A DNA stretch of 64,000 nt from NCBI RefSeq assembly GCF_002744175.1, contig NZ_NKHF01000028.1:21028-85027 (forward strand), read 5' to 3'. Both the position numbers and the translations under genes were made by a program. The DNA is from Pseudoalteromonas piscicida. GTDB taxonomy: Bacteria; Pseudomonadota; Gammaproteobacteria; Enterobacterales; Alteromonadaceae. The notes beneath the pieces were generated by a model. That model was not told the origin of the DNA. It made no database searches and saw nothing but the letters and a program-made list of their open reading frames with translations. Positions 1 to 9,940 of this stretch are shown here, one piece after another; within the stretch, counting starts at the first letter, position 1, and each line of letters opens with the position of its first letter.

Positions 1-1935
1 TTCATCACCACCTAACCTGGCAATGGTATCCTCAGCACGAAGGCGTTTTTTCAGACGCGTAGCCACTTCAAGGAGTAAACGGTCACCCGCATCGTGGCCG
101 AGCGTATCGTTGATACGTTTAAACTCATCCAAATCAAAGTAGAATAAAGCAAATGCGTAATGACCACGCTCAGCCAAGGCCATTGATTTTCGCAGCTGCA
201 TTCTAAAGAAAGTACGATTAGCAAGACCTGTTAAGGTATCAAAATAGGCAAGCTCTTCCATCTTGCGCTGACTTTCTTTAACAAAAGAAATATCTTGAGC
301 TGAGGCAACATAACTAGAAATTGCCCCTCCCTCTTCGCGAATCGGTGACACACTTAAGCTCACCCAAATTGGTGCGTCTCTTTCCCCTGCCAACATAGTA
401 TCGCCACGCCAGTAATTACGGCTACGCAGGTCAATGTCGATATCATCTATCAAAATTGCCATGTCTTTGGAGATAATACTGAGTAGCGGCGAACCAATAA
501 AATGCTGTTCGTCATATCCAGTCATTTCTTGCATTTTTGGGTTAACGTACTCAATTTGAAAGTGTTCATTAGTAAGCACCACACCAGTGCCAGAAAACGC
601 AACTGCCTTAGAGAGCCGATTGGCTGCTTTTTCGGCAATTTCTTTTTCGGTAATACGCTGGTTTAAGCCATCAACGAGCTGCTTAATTTCTAAGCTCATA
701 TCATTAAAAGAGGCGTTGAGTTGGCCTATTTCGTCATCGGTATGTGGGAGTGTAGGCATATCCCACTGACCACGACCAAACCCTTTCACGGCCTTAACCA
801 AAGTATTGATACGCTTAAGTACCAGCTGATAGAGTACCTGATGCAATAATATCGCGACGAAAATAGCATAGAGGATAAACAACCCAAAAAACTTTACCTT
901 GAGCTCTTCAATTGCAGAAATCGCCGACGCCCGCTTTTTATAAATACCGATATACCAGTCTAAATTAGCGATATGAGTCACATGCATAATGTGCCACTGA
1001 TCTTTATACTTAAACTCATCTTGTATATTAGGCAGCTTAGTACGGAGCGCCCCTTGTACTATTTTGCTTAGGTCTTCTGGCAGTTTGGTGTAATCAACTA
1101 ACTTGCTAGTAGCCGCTGTTGTTTTGAATAAACCGGGAGCGGCCAGCAGCCTGCCCTGCTTATCAAAAACAATAAAGCCTTGTTGTTGATCTGCCCTTGG
1201 GAGTTTTTCCAGCAAGGTTGCTAACTCAATGTCACTACCAGTTAAGCCAATATAATCATCATGAAAATAGAGCGGCACTAAAATGCTGATCACCCACTTA
1301 TTCCATACCCGATCAAAATATACTCCCGACCATACGGCTTCGCGAGTTGGATTTTGTTCCGCCTGTAATATGGGGAGATTGTGTAGCTGGTTGTTTACTA
1401 ACCTTGGATCTTTTGCCAGCAGCGCATTGGGCGGAGCCACTCGAACAAAACCATCTTGAGTGGACAAATAAAAGTTAAAAAAGTCTTGGAGTAAAGGGGG
1501 AGCCAATATATTCCACAGCAGCTCAGATTCAGAAAACAGTTTTTGCATAGACTGCAAGTTGGCATCGCCAGTATACATGGCAGCAGAGAGCCCATTTTTC
1601 GCTGTGCTCGCGAGGCTATCGCCACGTTTATCAACGTTTGCATGTGCCCCAGAAAGGTCATGAACACCATGGAGTAGGTGTTTAGATACCACCGAGTTTG
1701 CCTGCTCGGCCAAGCTCGACTTTAGGTCCAGATAACTTGAAAACTGGTTATTCACCTGCGCGCTAAAGCGCTTGAGCTCATCATACTCTTCGTAGATTAA
1801 TTGTTTTTCTTCAGATTTTAGCATCAATGCCGCAGCAACGACGCCTGATATCAAACAAACAGCCGATATCAACATTGACAATTTTACGCTTAAAGAGCTT
1901 GCACCATATCTTGATGGCGGGCGACGATTACCCAC
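1..1935 (-). CDS. Membrane-bound diguanylate cyclase (Cache-HAMP-PAS-GGDEF), 3' end outside window
   Basis: Predicted inner-membrane c-di-GMP synthase. Translating the minus strand gives an open frame of 645 codons that runs off the window. Order: membrane segment at about residues 20-40, a long periplasmic Cache-like sensor region to about 340, a second membrane segment (about 345-367), HAMP (about 370-420, with HTDDEIGQLNASF), PAS (about 440-555, with NEHFQIEYVNPKMQEMTGY) and the start of a GGDEF domain (FDTLTGLANRTFF). The last visible residues are GGDE, so the active-site motif is cut by the edge; whether an EAL domain follows cannot be seen. I chose the GTG at 1935; no good Shine-Dalgarno precedes it, and an in-frame ATG at 1875 is the alternative. 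The periplasmic ligand is unknown. Divergent from pheA. Confidence 0.9.
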   Translation of the reverse strand, partial: MGNRRPPSRYGASSLSVKLSMLISAVCLISGVVAAALMLKSEEKQLIYEEYDELKRFSAQVNNQFSSYLDLKSSLAEQANSVVSKHLLHGVHDLSGAHANVDKRGDSLASTAKNGLSAAMYTGDANLQSMQKLFSESELLWNILAPPLLQDFFNFYLSTQDGFVRVAPPNALLAKDPRLVNNQLHNLPILQAEQNPTREAVWSGVYFDRVWNKWVISILVPLYFHDDYIGLTGSDIELATLLEKLPRADQQQGFIVFDKQGRLLAAPGLFKTTAATSKLVDYTKLPEDLSKIVQGALRTKLPNIQDEFKYKDQWHIMHVTHIANLDWYIGIYKKRASAISAIEELKVKFFGLFILYAIFVAILLHQVLYQLVLKRINTLVKAVKGFGRGQWDMPTLPHTDDEIGQLNASFNDMSLEIKQLVDGLNQRITEKEIAEKAANRLSKAVAFSGTGVVLTNEHFQIEYVNPKMQEMTGYDEQHFIGSPLLSIISKDMAILIDDIDIDLRSRNYWRGDTMLAGERDAPIWVSLSVSPIREEGGAISSYVASAQDISFVKESQRKMEELAYFDTLTGLANRTFFRMQLRKSMALAERGHYAFALFYFDLDEFKRINDTLGHDAGDRLLLEVATRLKKRLRAEDTIARLGGDE

Positions 1936-2098
1936 AAGTCAGCCTATTCTATTATTTACTGTGGTGTGTTGCTTGAATATACCAGAATATATTTCGACGT
2001 GCCAATAAGTTACGTTTGATTAACGTATAACCCCGACGTTTGTCCTGTACCATCTTTAAAACACCAAGAGATTTTTCTCTATTCGCCCAAAGTAGTAC

Positions 2099-2128
2099 TT
2101 GTTTTATCGATAAGTTCTATGCTAATAA
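2099..2128 (+). promoter_or_regulatory. Candidate pheLA promoter
   Basis: TTGTTT at 2099-2104 and TAATAA at 2123-2128 are separated by 18 bp, about 32 bp before the leader ATG. Both hexamers are imperfect, so this is tentative; no TyrR-like box is obvious here. Confidence 0.4.
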
Positions 2129-2159
2129 TGTAATCACTTTCAAAGTAAGGTTTGAATCA

Positions 2160-2210
2160 ATGAATTTAATCACACGCAACATGTATTTCTTTTTTGGCTT
2201 CTTTAGGTGA
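2160..2210 (+). CDS. pheL: pheA leader peptide (PheL)
   Basis: A 16-codon ORF reading MNLITRNMYFFFGFFR then TGA. Five of its last seven residues are Phe, with one Tyr just before, the signature of a phenylalanine attenuation leader. It has a purine-rich ribosome site (GTAAGG) about 11 bases upstream and is followed by a terminator hairpin and pheA. A ribosome stalled on the Phe codons would sit over 2187-2205 and free the downstream antiterminator strand. Confidence 0.9.
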   Translation: MNLITRNMYFFFGFFR

Positions 2211-2211
2211 A

Positions 2212-2276
2212 GAGGCTTGACTGTTCGCGAGTGAAAAAGAATAGCTAAGCCTCCCAACATCGGGAGGCTTTTTTTT
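2212..2276 (+). promoter_or_regulatory. pheA transcription attenuator (antiterminator and terminator)
   Basis: The terminator hairpin has a perfect 9-bp stem, AAGCCTCCC (2247-2255) with GGGAGGCTT (2262-2270), a 6-nt loop and a run of eight T (2269-2276). The segment GAGGCTT at 2212-2218, directly after the leader stop codon, is exactly complementary to AAGCCTC (2247-2253), the left arm of that terminator, so it can form the competing antiterminator. Phe starvation should favour antitermination and pheA transcription. This is the classic enterobacterial pheA design. Confidence 0.88.
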
Positions 2277-2298
2277 GGCTAAATGGGAGTGAGGACCT

Positions 2299-3453
2299 AT
2301 GACACAAGACACATTAAATGCCCTTCGGCATGACATTAACGAAATAGACTCAGAATTATTGATTCTATTAGCAAAGCGACGACGGATCAGCCACAGTGTG
2401 CTGGAATATAAAATTGCCAACAATAAGCCTATCCGTGATGAAGCTCGAGAAGAAGCATTACTAGAAAAGCTGATCCGCTATGGCAAGTCACTCGGACTAG
2501 ATGCCTTCTACATTAACAGCGTGTTCCAAACTATTTTGGAAGACTCAGTGTTAAATCAACAAGCGATGCTGCAAAAGAGTCTAAACCCAGACACTGTGGG
2601 CGATACTCACAGAGTGGCTTATTTGGGCGGACAAGGCTCGTATAGCCAGCTGGCGTGCCACAAATATTTTAGTCGTCGACCGGGTAAATTGGTTGAAATG
2701 GGCTGTCAAAGCTTTGATCAAATCACCGAGCACGTAGAAAAAGGTCAGGCAGACTTTGGTATTCTGCCGATAGAAAACACCAGCTCCGGTAGTATCAACG
2801 AAGTATTTGACTTGTTGCAGCATGCTCAAGTGTCCATCGTTGGTGAAGTCACTCATACTGTTGAACATTGCTTGTTGGCCTTGCCTGATACCGAGCTACA
2901 TGCCATTGATAAAATTTATGCTCACCCGCAACCTTTTGCTCAATGTAGCCGCTTTATTCAAGGCCTTGGTGATATTCAGCACGAAACCTGTGACTCTACC
3001 TCCAGTGCACTAAAACATGCTGCCGAGCACCCTAATAGTGCCGCTATAGGATCAGCACAAGCGGGTAAAAACATGGGATTAGAAGTCGTAAAATCTGGAT
3101 TGGCCAACCAAACTGAAAACCACAGTCGCTTTATTGTTGTGGCTCGTAAATCATTACAGGTATCCACTCAGATCCCAACAAAAACCAGCTTAATCATGGC
3201 GACTAAACAGCAAGTAGGCTCGCTTGCGGACGCCCTAATGGTCTTTAAACAGCATAATATCAATATGGTTAAACTAGAATCGCGTCCAGTTCCGGGTAAC
3301 CCTTGGGAAGAAGTATTCTACGTGGACTTACTTGCAAATATCGCTGACTCGCGAGTACAGGTTGCTCTTGAAGAGTTAAAAGATCATACCCAGTTTGTAC
3401 GCGTGTTAGGTTGCTATCAAAGTGAGTCGTTACAAGCGGTAGAAGTATTGTAA
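2299..3453 (+). CDS. pheA: Bifunctional chorismate mutase/prephenate dehydratase (P-protein)
   Basis: Converts chorismate to prephenate and then to phenylpyruvate, the committed steps of Phe synthesis in the cytoplasm. The 384 residues match the usual P-protein length: an AroQ chorismate mutase at about 1-90 (INEIDSELLILLAKRR), prephenate dehydratase at about 105-285 (YLGGQGSYSQLA, GILPIENTSSGS), and a C-terminal ACT domain with the conserved KLESRPVPGNPWEEVFYVD stretch that binds Phe for feedback inhibition. The ATG at 2299 has GAGG about 6 bases upstream. Transcription is controlled by the attenuator just before it. The stop codon lies in the terminal repeat of a small dispersed element (3451-3563), and an intrinsic terminator follows. 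Confidence 0.97.
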   Translation: MTQDTLNALRHDINEIDSELLILLAKRRRISHSVLEYKIANNKPIRDEAREEALLEKLIRYGKSLGLDAFYINSVFQTILEDSVLNQQAMLQKSLNPDTVGDTHRVAYLGGQGSYSQLACHKYFSRRPGKLVEMGCQSFDQITEHVEKGQADFGILPIENTSSGSINEVFDLLQHAQVSIVGEVTHTVEHCLLALPDTELHAIDKIYAHPQPFAQCSRFIQGLGDIQHETCDSTSSALKHAAEHPNSAAIGSAQAGKNMGLEVVKSGLANQTENHSRFIVVARKSLQVSTQIPTKTSLIMATKQQVGSLADALMVFKQHNINMVKLESRPVPGNPWEEVFYVDLLANIADSRVQVALEELKDHTQFVRVLGCYQSESLQAVEVL

Positions 3454-3563
3454 TACCAATTAAATCACTCTCATAGAGAACAAAAAGCCAGAACGCACAC
3501 TCGCATTCTGGCTTTTTTGGTTGAGTTGGATACTAATCCGTTTACTTAATACATTTGGTATTA
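3451..3563. repeat. Small inverted-terminal-repeat element (ATACCAA family)
   Basis: Ends are TAATACCAA (3451-3459) and its exact reverse complement TTGGTATTA (3555-3563), giving a 113-bp unit. Its right end, read on the minus strand (ATACCAAATGTATTAAGTAA), is the same as the left end of the element at 57209-57330. It supplies the pheA stop codon and contains the pheA terminator. No coding potential. Confidence 0.6.
3482..3518 (+). terminator. Intrinsic terminator of pheA
   Basis: AAAAAGCCAGAA (3482-3493) pairs with TTCTGGCTTTTT (3506-3517) around a 12-nt loop and ends in a T run. The arms are A- and T-rich outside, so it could also work on the opposite strand. Confidence 0.85.
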
Positions 3564-3589
3564 AATCAACATAAAGTCACCTAGCAGTG

Positions 3590-6430
3590 CTACTGCGCAC
3601 TTAGACCAAGGAGCTCAATTTCTGAGATCTGTACTAAACCATCATTATTAGCATTCTTACTAATACTTAGACGATAGCTGGAGTAAGCGAACGCATTGGA
3701 AAAAGCAAAGGTTTTTCGAGATAACCTATCATCCCAGCTTTCCCCTACCCAACTGGCCACTTCAGTCCATGTTTCACCACCATCATTTGAACCCAGTAAT
3801 TGGAAGTTTTCAGGATCGCGTTCAGGTGCATCATTCGCACTGGTGATTGCCAAACCACTCACAATCTGTGGTGCAGTAAAATCAGCTTGGATCCAAGATG
3901 GTGATTCCTCTGTTGGCGGGCCTTGCCACTCATTGTGATCTAGCCATTTTGTCTCGATATCGTTATCAAACGCTTTTTGTTCACTTTCTGCATCTCCAAT
4001 ACGATTCCGGGCGGTAAAGCTAGTTCCAGCCAAATCAGACAAATCTTCAAGAGCGTACTGCGGTCCAGCCAACTCAATTTCCGCGATTTGCACTAGGCCA
4101 TCGTTATTGGCGTTTTTACTGATAGCTAAGCGATAATATGAATAAGCAAGACCGTTAGAAAATGTAAAGGCTCGACGCTCAAAGCGAGACTCAAACGACT
4201 CTCCCACCCAAGTGTTTAACACTTGCCAGGTTTCACCATCATGAGAGGCCAACAATTGGAAGTTTTCAGGATCACGTTCAGGTGCATCATTAGCGCTAGT
4301 GATATACAAAGTATTCACTGCCTGCGCCTGTGGTAAGTTGACTTGGATCCATGCTGGGTTTTCAGGCGTTGGAGGCCCTTGCCAGTCATTATGATCTAAC
4401 CATTTAGTGTCGAGGTTTTTATCGAATGCTTGAGCCGCGCCCTCAGCGTCGCTAATACTAAAGCGTGCTGAATAACTTGCACCTTGAACTTGAGCATGAT
4501 CTAAGCCCGACACCTCAGGTCCAATTAGCTCTACTTCAGCGAGCTGCATCAAACCATCATTGTTTTTATTTTTGGTAACTTCAAGACGGTAGCTTTGGTA
4601 TGGCAGTTGGTTTGCAACCATAAAGCTTTGTCGCTCACCTCGCGCTTCGAAGGACTCACCAACCCATTGACCCAACGATAGCCAAGTTAAGCCATCGTCG
4701 TTAGAGCCATATAGAGCAAAGTTCTCAGGGTCACGCTCAGGCGCATCATTGGCACTGGTAATAGCCAGCTGATTAACGGCTACAGCTTCATTAAAGTTAA
4801 CCTGTAGCCAAGACGGTGCTTCTACCGTTGGTGGCCCCTGCCAATCATTGTGATCAAGCCATTTGGTTGTAGGGTCGTTATCAAATGCTTTATCTTGATT
4901 TTCCGCTTCGCCAATACTATTACTTGCCGTCACCGCAAACGTTACTGTATCGGTGTGATCAACACTTGGATAAACAGGCCCCACAAACTGGATTTCACCA
5001 ATTTGCAATAACCCATCATTGTTTTTATTTTTAGTAACTTCAAGACGATAGCTGGTGTACTTCTGAGCGTTGCTAAATACAAAGCCTTGGCGCTCAAAAC
5101 GCGCTTCAAAGGAAGCACCGACCACATCCCCTAATTTCACCCAAGTCGCCCCCGCATCATTCGATGCTAACAATGCAAAGTTTTCGGGATCACGTTCAGG
5201 CGCATCATTGGCACTGGTAATATACACACCACTTATCGCTTTAGCCGTTGCAAAGTCCACTTGGATCCAAGAGGGGGATGCTTCGGTCGGTGGACCTTGC
5301 CAGTCATTATGGTCTAGCCATTTCGTTTGCGGGTCGCCATCAAATGCTTTATCTGCACTTTCAGCATCACTAATTGCATTTCTTGCTGTCGCCGTTGCCC
5401 CCGCCGTCATGACTTGTTGCATCGGCCCACTAGAAATAGGTTCATCGAATAAAGGTAAGGATAAATCCATGATGCTGTCCGCGCTGAGATCTAGCTGTGC
5501 GGTCACAGGGTGTGCCTCAAGTGCACTATAAATAGGCAGGCGAAGTGCTTCTAATGCAGCTTCATCGTCGCCAAGTGCAGCGTTAAGGTTATTCATCGCA
5601 GTTGTCAAAACAGTCTGAAGCGAACCTTGTTCATCAAACTGTGCAAATGCGGCATTGAGTAAAGACAACTTTTGAATACTAGGTGACACATAAGTCATTT
5701 CACAGCTTTGCTCACCAGCCTCGGACGTAGTGCATTGCTCACCCAGTTCAAAATTTGATAGCTGCTCGGCACTAACAACAGGCAGTTCAAACACATTGGT
5801 ATTGCTCGTTTGCCAGCCCAGCGCGCGCAGCAATAATGCAGACATCTCTGCTTTTGCCAAAGCCATAAGCTCTGCTGTCGCAACGTTGCGACCAGCTGAA
5901 ATTTGTTGCTCCACCAGCATAGTTGCAAGCGTCGTCAAAGCGTTTATTTGCAAAGTGGTGTCGGCATGGCCATCGGCACTGGTACCATAAGGCACTGCCA
6001 CTTGGCTTAACGTTGTTAACGTCACCCCAGATAAATAATCACCACTGACCATTTCGCCAAGCCCCGCCGCGCCACACTGAATGGCATCACAACGCATCTG
6101 CGACTGCTCACTTGTTGTAGCTGACACTTTAATCGTGGAGTTAATACCAAACCCAGCTTCACCGGTAAGTTCAATAAACAGTTCACCGGCTTGATCTGAA
6201 CTCGTATTGCCACCCATGGTCATGGTTGTACCATTCAGTGCGGTTACTGCTATATCCGCTTGGCTCAGGACACCTTTTACCACAGAGCCAGATACTTCGG
6301 CGGTAGTCACGGCAGGTGTCACAGGAATGTCTTCGACTTTAGGGTCGTCGCTCCCCCCGCCACATGCAGCTAGCACGCTGGTAGCTACAATCAGCGGCAC
6401 TGCATTTCTAATTTTATTATACATTTTCAT
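3590..6430 (-). CDS. Surface lipoprotein with four tandem discoidin (F5/8 type C)-like domains
   Basis: Probable glycan-binding outer-membrane lipoprotein partnering the TonB receptor encoded just upstream (142-bp gap). Of 946 residues, the N-terminus is a lipoprotein signal (VLAACGGGSDD, lipidated Cys at about 23). A region to about residue 335 has no domain I recognise. Four repeats of about 145 residues then run from about 340 to the C-terminus. Each contains KWLDHN(D/E)WQGPP, a SW(I/L)Q strand, TSANDAPERDPENF, a YRL strand, K-N-NNDGL and a closing GP or GL. This pattern fits galactose-binding-like discoidin modules. The repeats are so alike that they form a DNA-level tandem repeat of about 435 bp. 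Same strand as the receptor and probably cotranscribed. The ligand is unknown. Confidence 0.82.
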   Translation of the reverse strand: MKMYNKIRNAVPLIVATSVLAACGGGSDDPKVEDIPVTPAVTTAEVSGSVVKGVLSQADIAVTALNGTTMTMGGNTSSDQAGELFIELTGEAGFGINSTIKVSATTSEQSQMRCDAIQCGAAGLGEMVSGDYLSGVTLTTLSQVAVPYGTSADGHADTTLQINALTTLATMLVEQQISAGRNVATAELMALAKAEMSALLLRALGWQTSNTNVFELPVVSAEQLSNFELGEQCTTSEAGEQSCEMTYVSPSIQKLSLLNAAFAQFDEQGSLQTVLTTAMNNLNAALGDDEAALEALRLPIYSALEAHPVTAQLDLSADSIMDLSLPLFDEPISSGPMQQVMTAGATATARNAISDAESADKAFDGDPQTKWLDHNDWQGPPTEASPSWIQVDFATAKAISGVYITSANDAPERDPENFALLASNDAGATWVKLGDVVGASFEARFERQGFVFSNAQKYTSYRLEVTKNKNNDGLLQIGEIQFVGPVYPSVDHTDTVTFAVTASNSIGEAENQDKAFDNDPTTKWLDHNDWQGPPTVEAPSWLQVNFNEAVAVNQLAITSANDAPERDPENFALYGSNDDGLTWLSLGQWVGESFEARGERQSFMVANQLPYQSYRLEVTKNKNNDGLMQLAEVELIGPEVSGLDHAQVQGASYSARFSISDAEGAAQAFDKNLDTKWLDHNDWQGPPTPENPAWIQVNLPQAQAVNTLYITSANDAPERDPENFQLLASHDGETWQVLNTWVGESFESRFERRAFTFSNGLAYSYYRLAISKNANNDGLVQIAEIELAGPQYALEDLSDLAGTSFTARNRIGDAESEQKAFDNDIETKWLDHNEWQGPPTEESPSWIQADFTAPQIVSGLAITSANDAPERDPENFQLLGSNDGGETWTEVASWVGESWDDRLSRKTFAFSNAFAYSSYRLSISKNANNDGLVQISEIELLGLSAQ

Positions 6431-6572
6431 CTCGTTACCTTTTTAGATATCAAGCCACGCTGGTATGCGACTTGCTCTAACAGCCACAAGCAAGTGTTGA
6501 CGCTTATCGTTTTACTATTGTTGTTTCAGCGTAACGCTTACTTGCCTCTTTTTTGATTGTGTTCACCCAACA

Positions 6573-9556
6573 TCAAAAGCGATAGGTGATCCCTGCGTAA
6601 TAACGCTGTCCGGTATAACTACTGCTCCTTAACCTCGCCTTTGAATCTTTGCCATAAAAAGTGCGTGGTTCTTCTTTGGTAAGATTGATCACAGATGCCG
6701 TCAACACTAGATTTTCCATCAAGTTGTAGGAAGCATTAACGTCTATCTGTTGGTAAGGTTCCTGATACACCGTAAGTCCATCAGCTAGCCCTAATGCGGT
6801 TTCACCTCGACGGTTATAGGATGCGCGAACACTAAAGGTGTCATTTTCGTAATACCCGGAGAAATTGAATTGGTTATCGGCACTGCCCACCAAAGCAGAT
6901 TCCCCAACCTTTTCACCATCAACGCTAATATCTGCCTGATTGGTGTCATTCAGGGTATAGTTGACGTTAATCCCAAAGCCATTATCAAAAGCGTGCTGAG
7001 CAAACAGCTCAATGCCTCGTGACGTGCATTGGTGCCATTGGCTGTGGTGGTAAATGGCGTAACGGTAATGTCTCCAGGTGGCACAATTTCTGCGCCCGTA
7101 AATGGATTGGTAAATCCTTCAAATGGTCTGACTGATGTAATAATCAAAGGCACAATAAAGTTATCAACTTCTTTGTTAAATAGCGCAACCCCAACTGCCG
7201 AGCCTTCGCCATAGTAATACTCCGCGGATAAGTCCATTTGCACTGACTCAAACGGCTTCAGGGCCTTATTGCCACCTGAACCGCGCCACCCGGGTTCAAC
7301 TGGGTTGCCTCTAAATTCAAGTCGGTCATCTGCCCATTCTTGTGAGATAAAGGTCAATTGCTCTGGCGCCCCCATGTCGTTGAATGGCGCGCGAGACATG
7401 GTTTTTGCAATTGCACCACGCACCACTAAGTTGTCGCTGGCATCCCAGACAATATTAAAACTAGGTAAAAACTGAGAATCCGTGACGGTTCGAGCCGTAG
7501 TGGTTTCTACATCAATAAGACGCTCGTCACCCAAGATATCCTCCTCGGTAACATCATCAATATCATCGAGGAAGTAATTGATTTTATCTGAGGACATGAT
7601 CTGCGTTTCAGTCTCCACATAACGCACACCAATGTTGCCTCTAAAGTCACCAAAGGAAAAGTCTGCCTGAAGATAAGCGGCCATGATCTCTTCTTCAATA
7701 TCAAACACAAAATCGGGTTCTCTACGAGTGTGCTTAACATATTCACTGGTGACGATTTCGCGATACCGGTCCCAATTAATGGTTGGCATGGTATTGACTT
7801 CAAAGCCTCCAGGGATATTTTGTTCTGATGTCGCGTTCAAAATATCTTCCAGTTTTGGCATGCCGCCAATCCACTGATAAGACACTTCATCAATGGCCCC
7901 TTGGCTGAACGGATCTAGCTCACCACTGGCTATCTTATCGGCCCCTGCTTGAGTGATGAAGAAGGTATTATTGGTCTCTCTGTGTAGGGTAGCCTTTCGG
8001 TATTTAGCCCCCACTCGCAGTGTATCTACAATGCCATACCCCACCCGATAATCTAAATCGAGTTGCGCATAATCTTCTTCTAAGTCACTCACCACAAAGC
8101 TGGAGCCGGTAGAACCTGGGTCTGGATCACCTGCAACTCCTGCTTGCAGATTGGAAAGTAACGCGGGGTCTGCATACAAGGATACTCTATCGCCTAATCG
8201 CCACCCTGCAAACGAGGCTGCATTTTCAACCATCCCAGAATCACTGCGACTTGCAGGTTGTCCGCTCTTGTACGCCGCACTCCAAGATTCAGAAGGACCG
8301 CCGCTGGCACGAGTGTGACCAAACTTGCCGCGCAGATCATACAAGTCTCCGGCATATTCAAACGCAAAATCATAGGTGTCTGAGGTGTCTTTTTCTTTTG
8401 TGTAGCTACCAATTATCCATGGGAATTCAAGGTTTCCTTCCGTACCTCCAGCACCGGTGGTGAAATCCATGCCGGTAACAACCATGCCCGAGTCATCCAC
8501 AGTGATACCGGTGAGAAAGTCGGGATTATATTTCCACTCAGGGATCCACATTTGCGACGTGGTGCGGTTTTGCCCGAGCTCAAAATGGAAATGATTGAAA
8601 GTCAATGATAAGTCATCATTTGGACGCCACTGAAGCGTCGCCTGTAACCCTTGGCGCTCACGCTTTTCTTTAGTTACTCCAACGCCCGCAACCTGTGGAG
8701 CCCAAACCCCATCGTATACATTGCCATAAGCATCTTCTAACGCCGCAAAACGTCTTGAGCTGTCGGCAATCACATTACCATTAACATCAGTGGCAGGCAG
8801 TTCAGAACTCGTTGCCCAGCGCCAACCGCCGCCACCTGACATATCACCGCCTAACGAGCGGTTAGTTCTGTCTTGTTTGGTGTAGCCAACCAGAAGACCA
8901 AAGGTTTCATCGTCGTTTTTCCACGAATACACACCGCTAAAATTAGGCTCATATTCTTCTGTCACATCGGCGTAAGTATACTCAAGATTGAACGCTCCAG
9001 AATTGGCATCCATATCGAGTGGTTTGCGGCTGTGTAAAATAACTGTACCGCCCACCCCACCTTCATCTAATCTCGCTTCGGATGATTTAAATACTTCAAC
9101 CGATTGCACCATAGTTGCAGGTAACAACGAATAACTAAACGAGCGTGACGGCGAGCCTGGTGAAGACGCAATAAAGTTGCCATTGAGCTGAGTAAAGGTA
9201 AGGTCCGATGACAGACCGCGAATGCTAACATTCTCCCCTTCCCCGCCACTTCGAGAAATGACAACACCGGGAACCCGTTGCAGTGAATCAGCAACGTTTT
9301 TATCAGGAAACTTTCCGATATCTTCAGCGGTAATCGCATCAACAATGGCGTTTGATAGTCGCTTTATTGCCAAGTTTTCTGCCATGGACGCACGGATCCC
9401 GCGCACCTCAATGGTCTCAATCTCCTGCGCTTCCTCTTTATTGGTTTCTTCAGCCATTGCCCAGTTAGTAGCTGATAACATAGCGAGGACCAGTGCAGAC
9501 TTACTAAATTGCCGCGACCTTCCTGTCGCATAGCGTCTGTTATTATTATTGGCCAT
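6573..9556 (-). CDS. TonB-dependent outer-membrane receptor, interrupted by a one-base frameshift
   Basis: Energy-coupled outer-membrane importer, probably for an oligosaccharide or glycoside. It has a signal peptide ending ATNWAMA, a plug domain (EDIGKFPDKNVADSLQRVPG, then SIRGLSSD) and a long beta-barrel ending in YRF, the usual terminal Phe. The frame breaks at 7015-7016: the coding strand reads CACGAGGCATTGAG. Restoring one G (GAGGGCATTGAG) gives H-E-G-I-E-L-F-A-Q-H and rejoins the frame of the last 140 or so residues. The repaired protein has 994 residues, normal for this large receptor class. The deletion lies in a short G run, so either a sequencing error or a recent mutation is possible. 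Start: ATG at 9556 preceded by GGAGATAGGA; a TTG 12 bases upstream is less likely. A bipartite operator lies at 9705-9749. Confidence 0.9.
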
Positions 9557-9940
9557 TCCTATCTCCAAGATTTTTATAATTTATAAAGTAATGACGTCCC
9601 TTGCTGCTCCATGACGCATTACTTTGTGACGACCCTTTTTTGTTTCCCTATCGGGGTAAATGGTTTGTGAAGCACTCGTTCAGAATAGGAGTGCTCTACA
9701 AAAAGTGATAATAGAATTTCGGTTTGCACTAAGACAAAATCGGCGTTTAGGTCAAAAAAAGATCCAATTTAAATTCCCTTGGTTTATAGTCTAGTTAACA
9801 TAAAAACTCATTATTAGTTTCTATTTTCGGCAATTTAAAAGCGTTCAAAACATGTGTAACCAAATGTTTTTATTGAACTAATTAAATATTCAAAACCGGA
9901 GATTTTAAACTTTAAAAATATTCAACTTCAAGAGAAAAAT
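9557..9940. other. Divergent regulatory region between the TonB receptor and cutC
   Basis: 384 bp without a gene. It holds the shared bipartite site (9705-9749), an inverted repeat AGCACTC/GAGTGCT (9671-9695) that brackets a candidate receptor -10 (TATTCT on the minus strand, 9682-9687), and an imperfect palindrome at 9843-9878 (GTTCAAAACAT against ATGTTTT-TATT-GAAC). The cutC-proximal part is very AT-rich; I found no convincing cutC promoter. Confidence 0.6.
9705..9749 (-). promoter_or_regulatory. Bipartite operator upstream of the TonB receptor, copy 1 of 2
   Basis: Read on the minus strand, this is TAAACGCCGATTTTGT, nine variable bases, then AACCGAAATTCTATTATCAC. The first 16 bases are identical to, and the last 20 match at 18 positions, the site at 12304-12348 before the plus-strand operon, with the same 45-bp length and the same orientation relative to the gene served. 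The two CCGA cores are 21 bp apart, the half-site spacing usual for AraC-family activators. It ends about 150 bp before the receptor ATG. Confidence 0.75.

Noticed and set aside
5070..5531. 153-codon plus-strand ORF inside the lipoprotein gene
   Set aside because: Antisense shadow of the repeated discoidin domains; no ribosome site and the opposite frame has clear domain structure.
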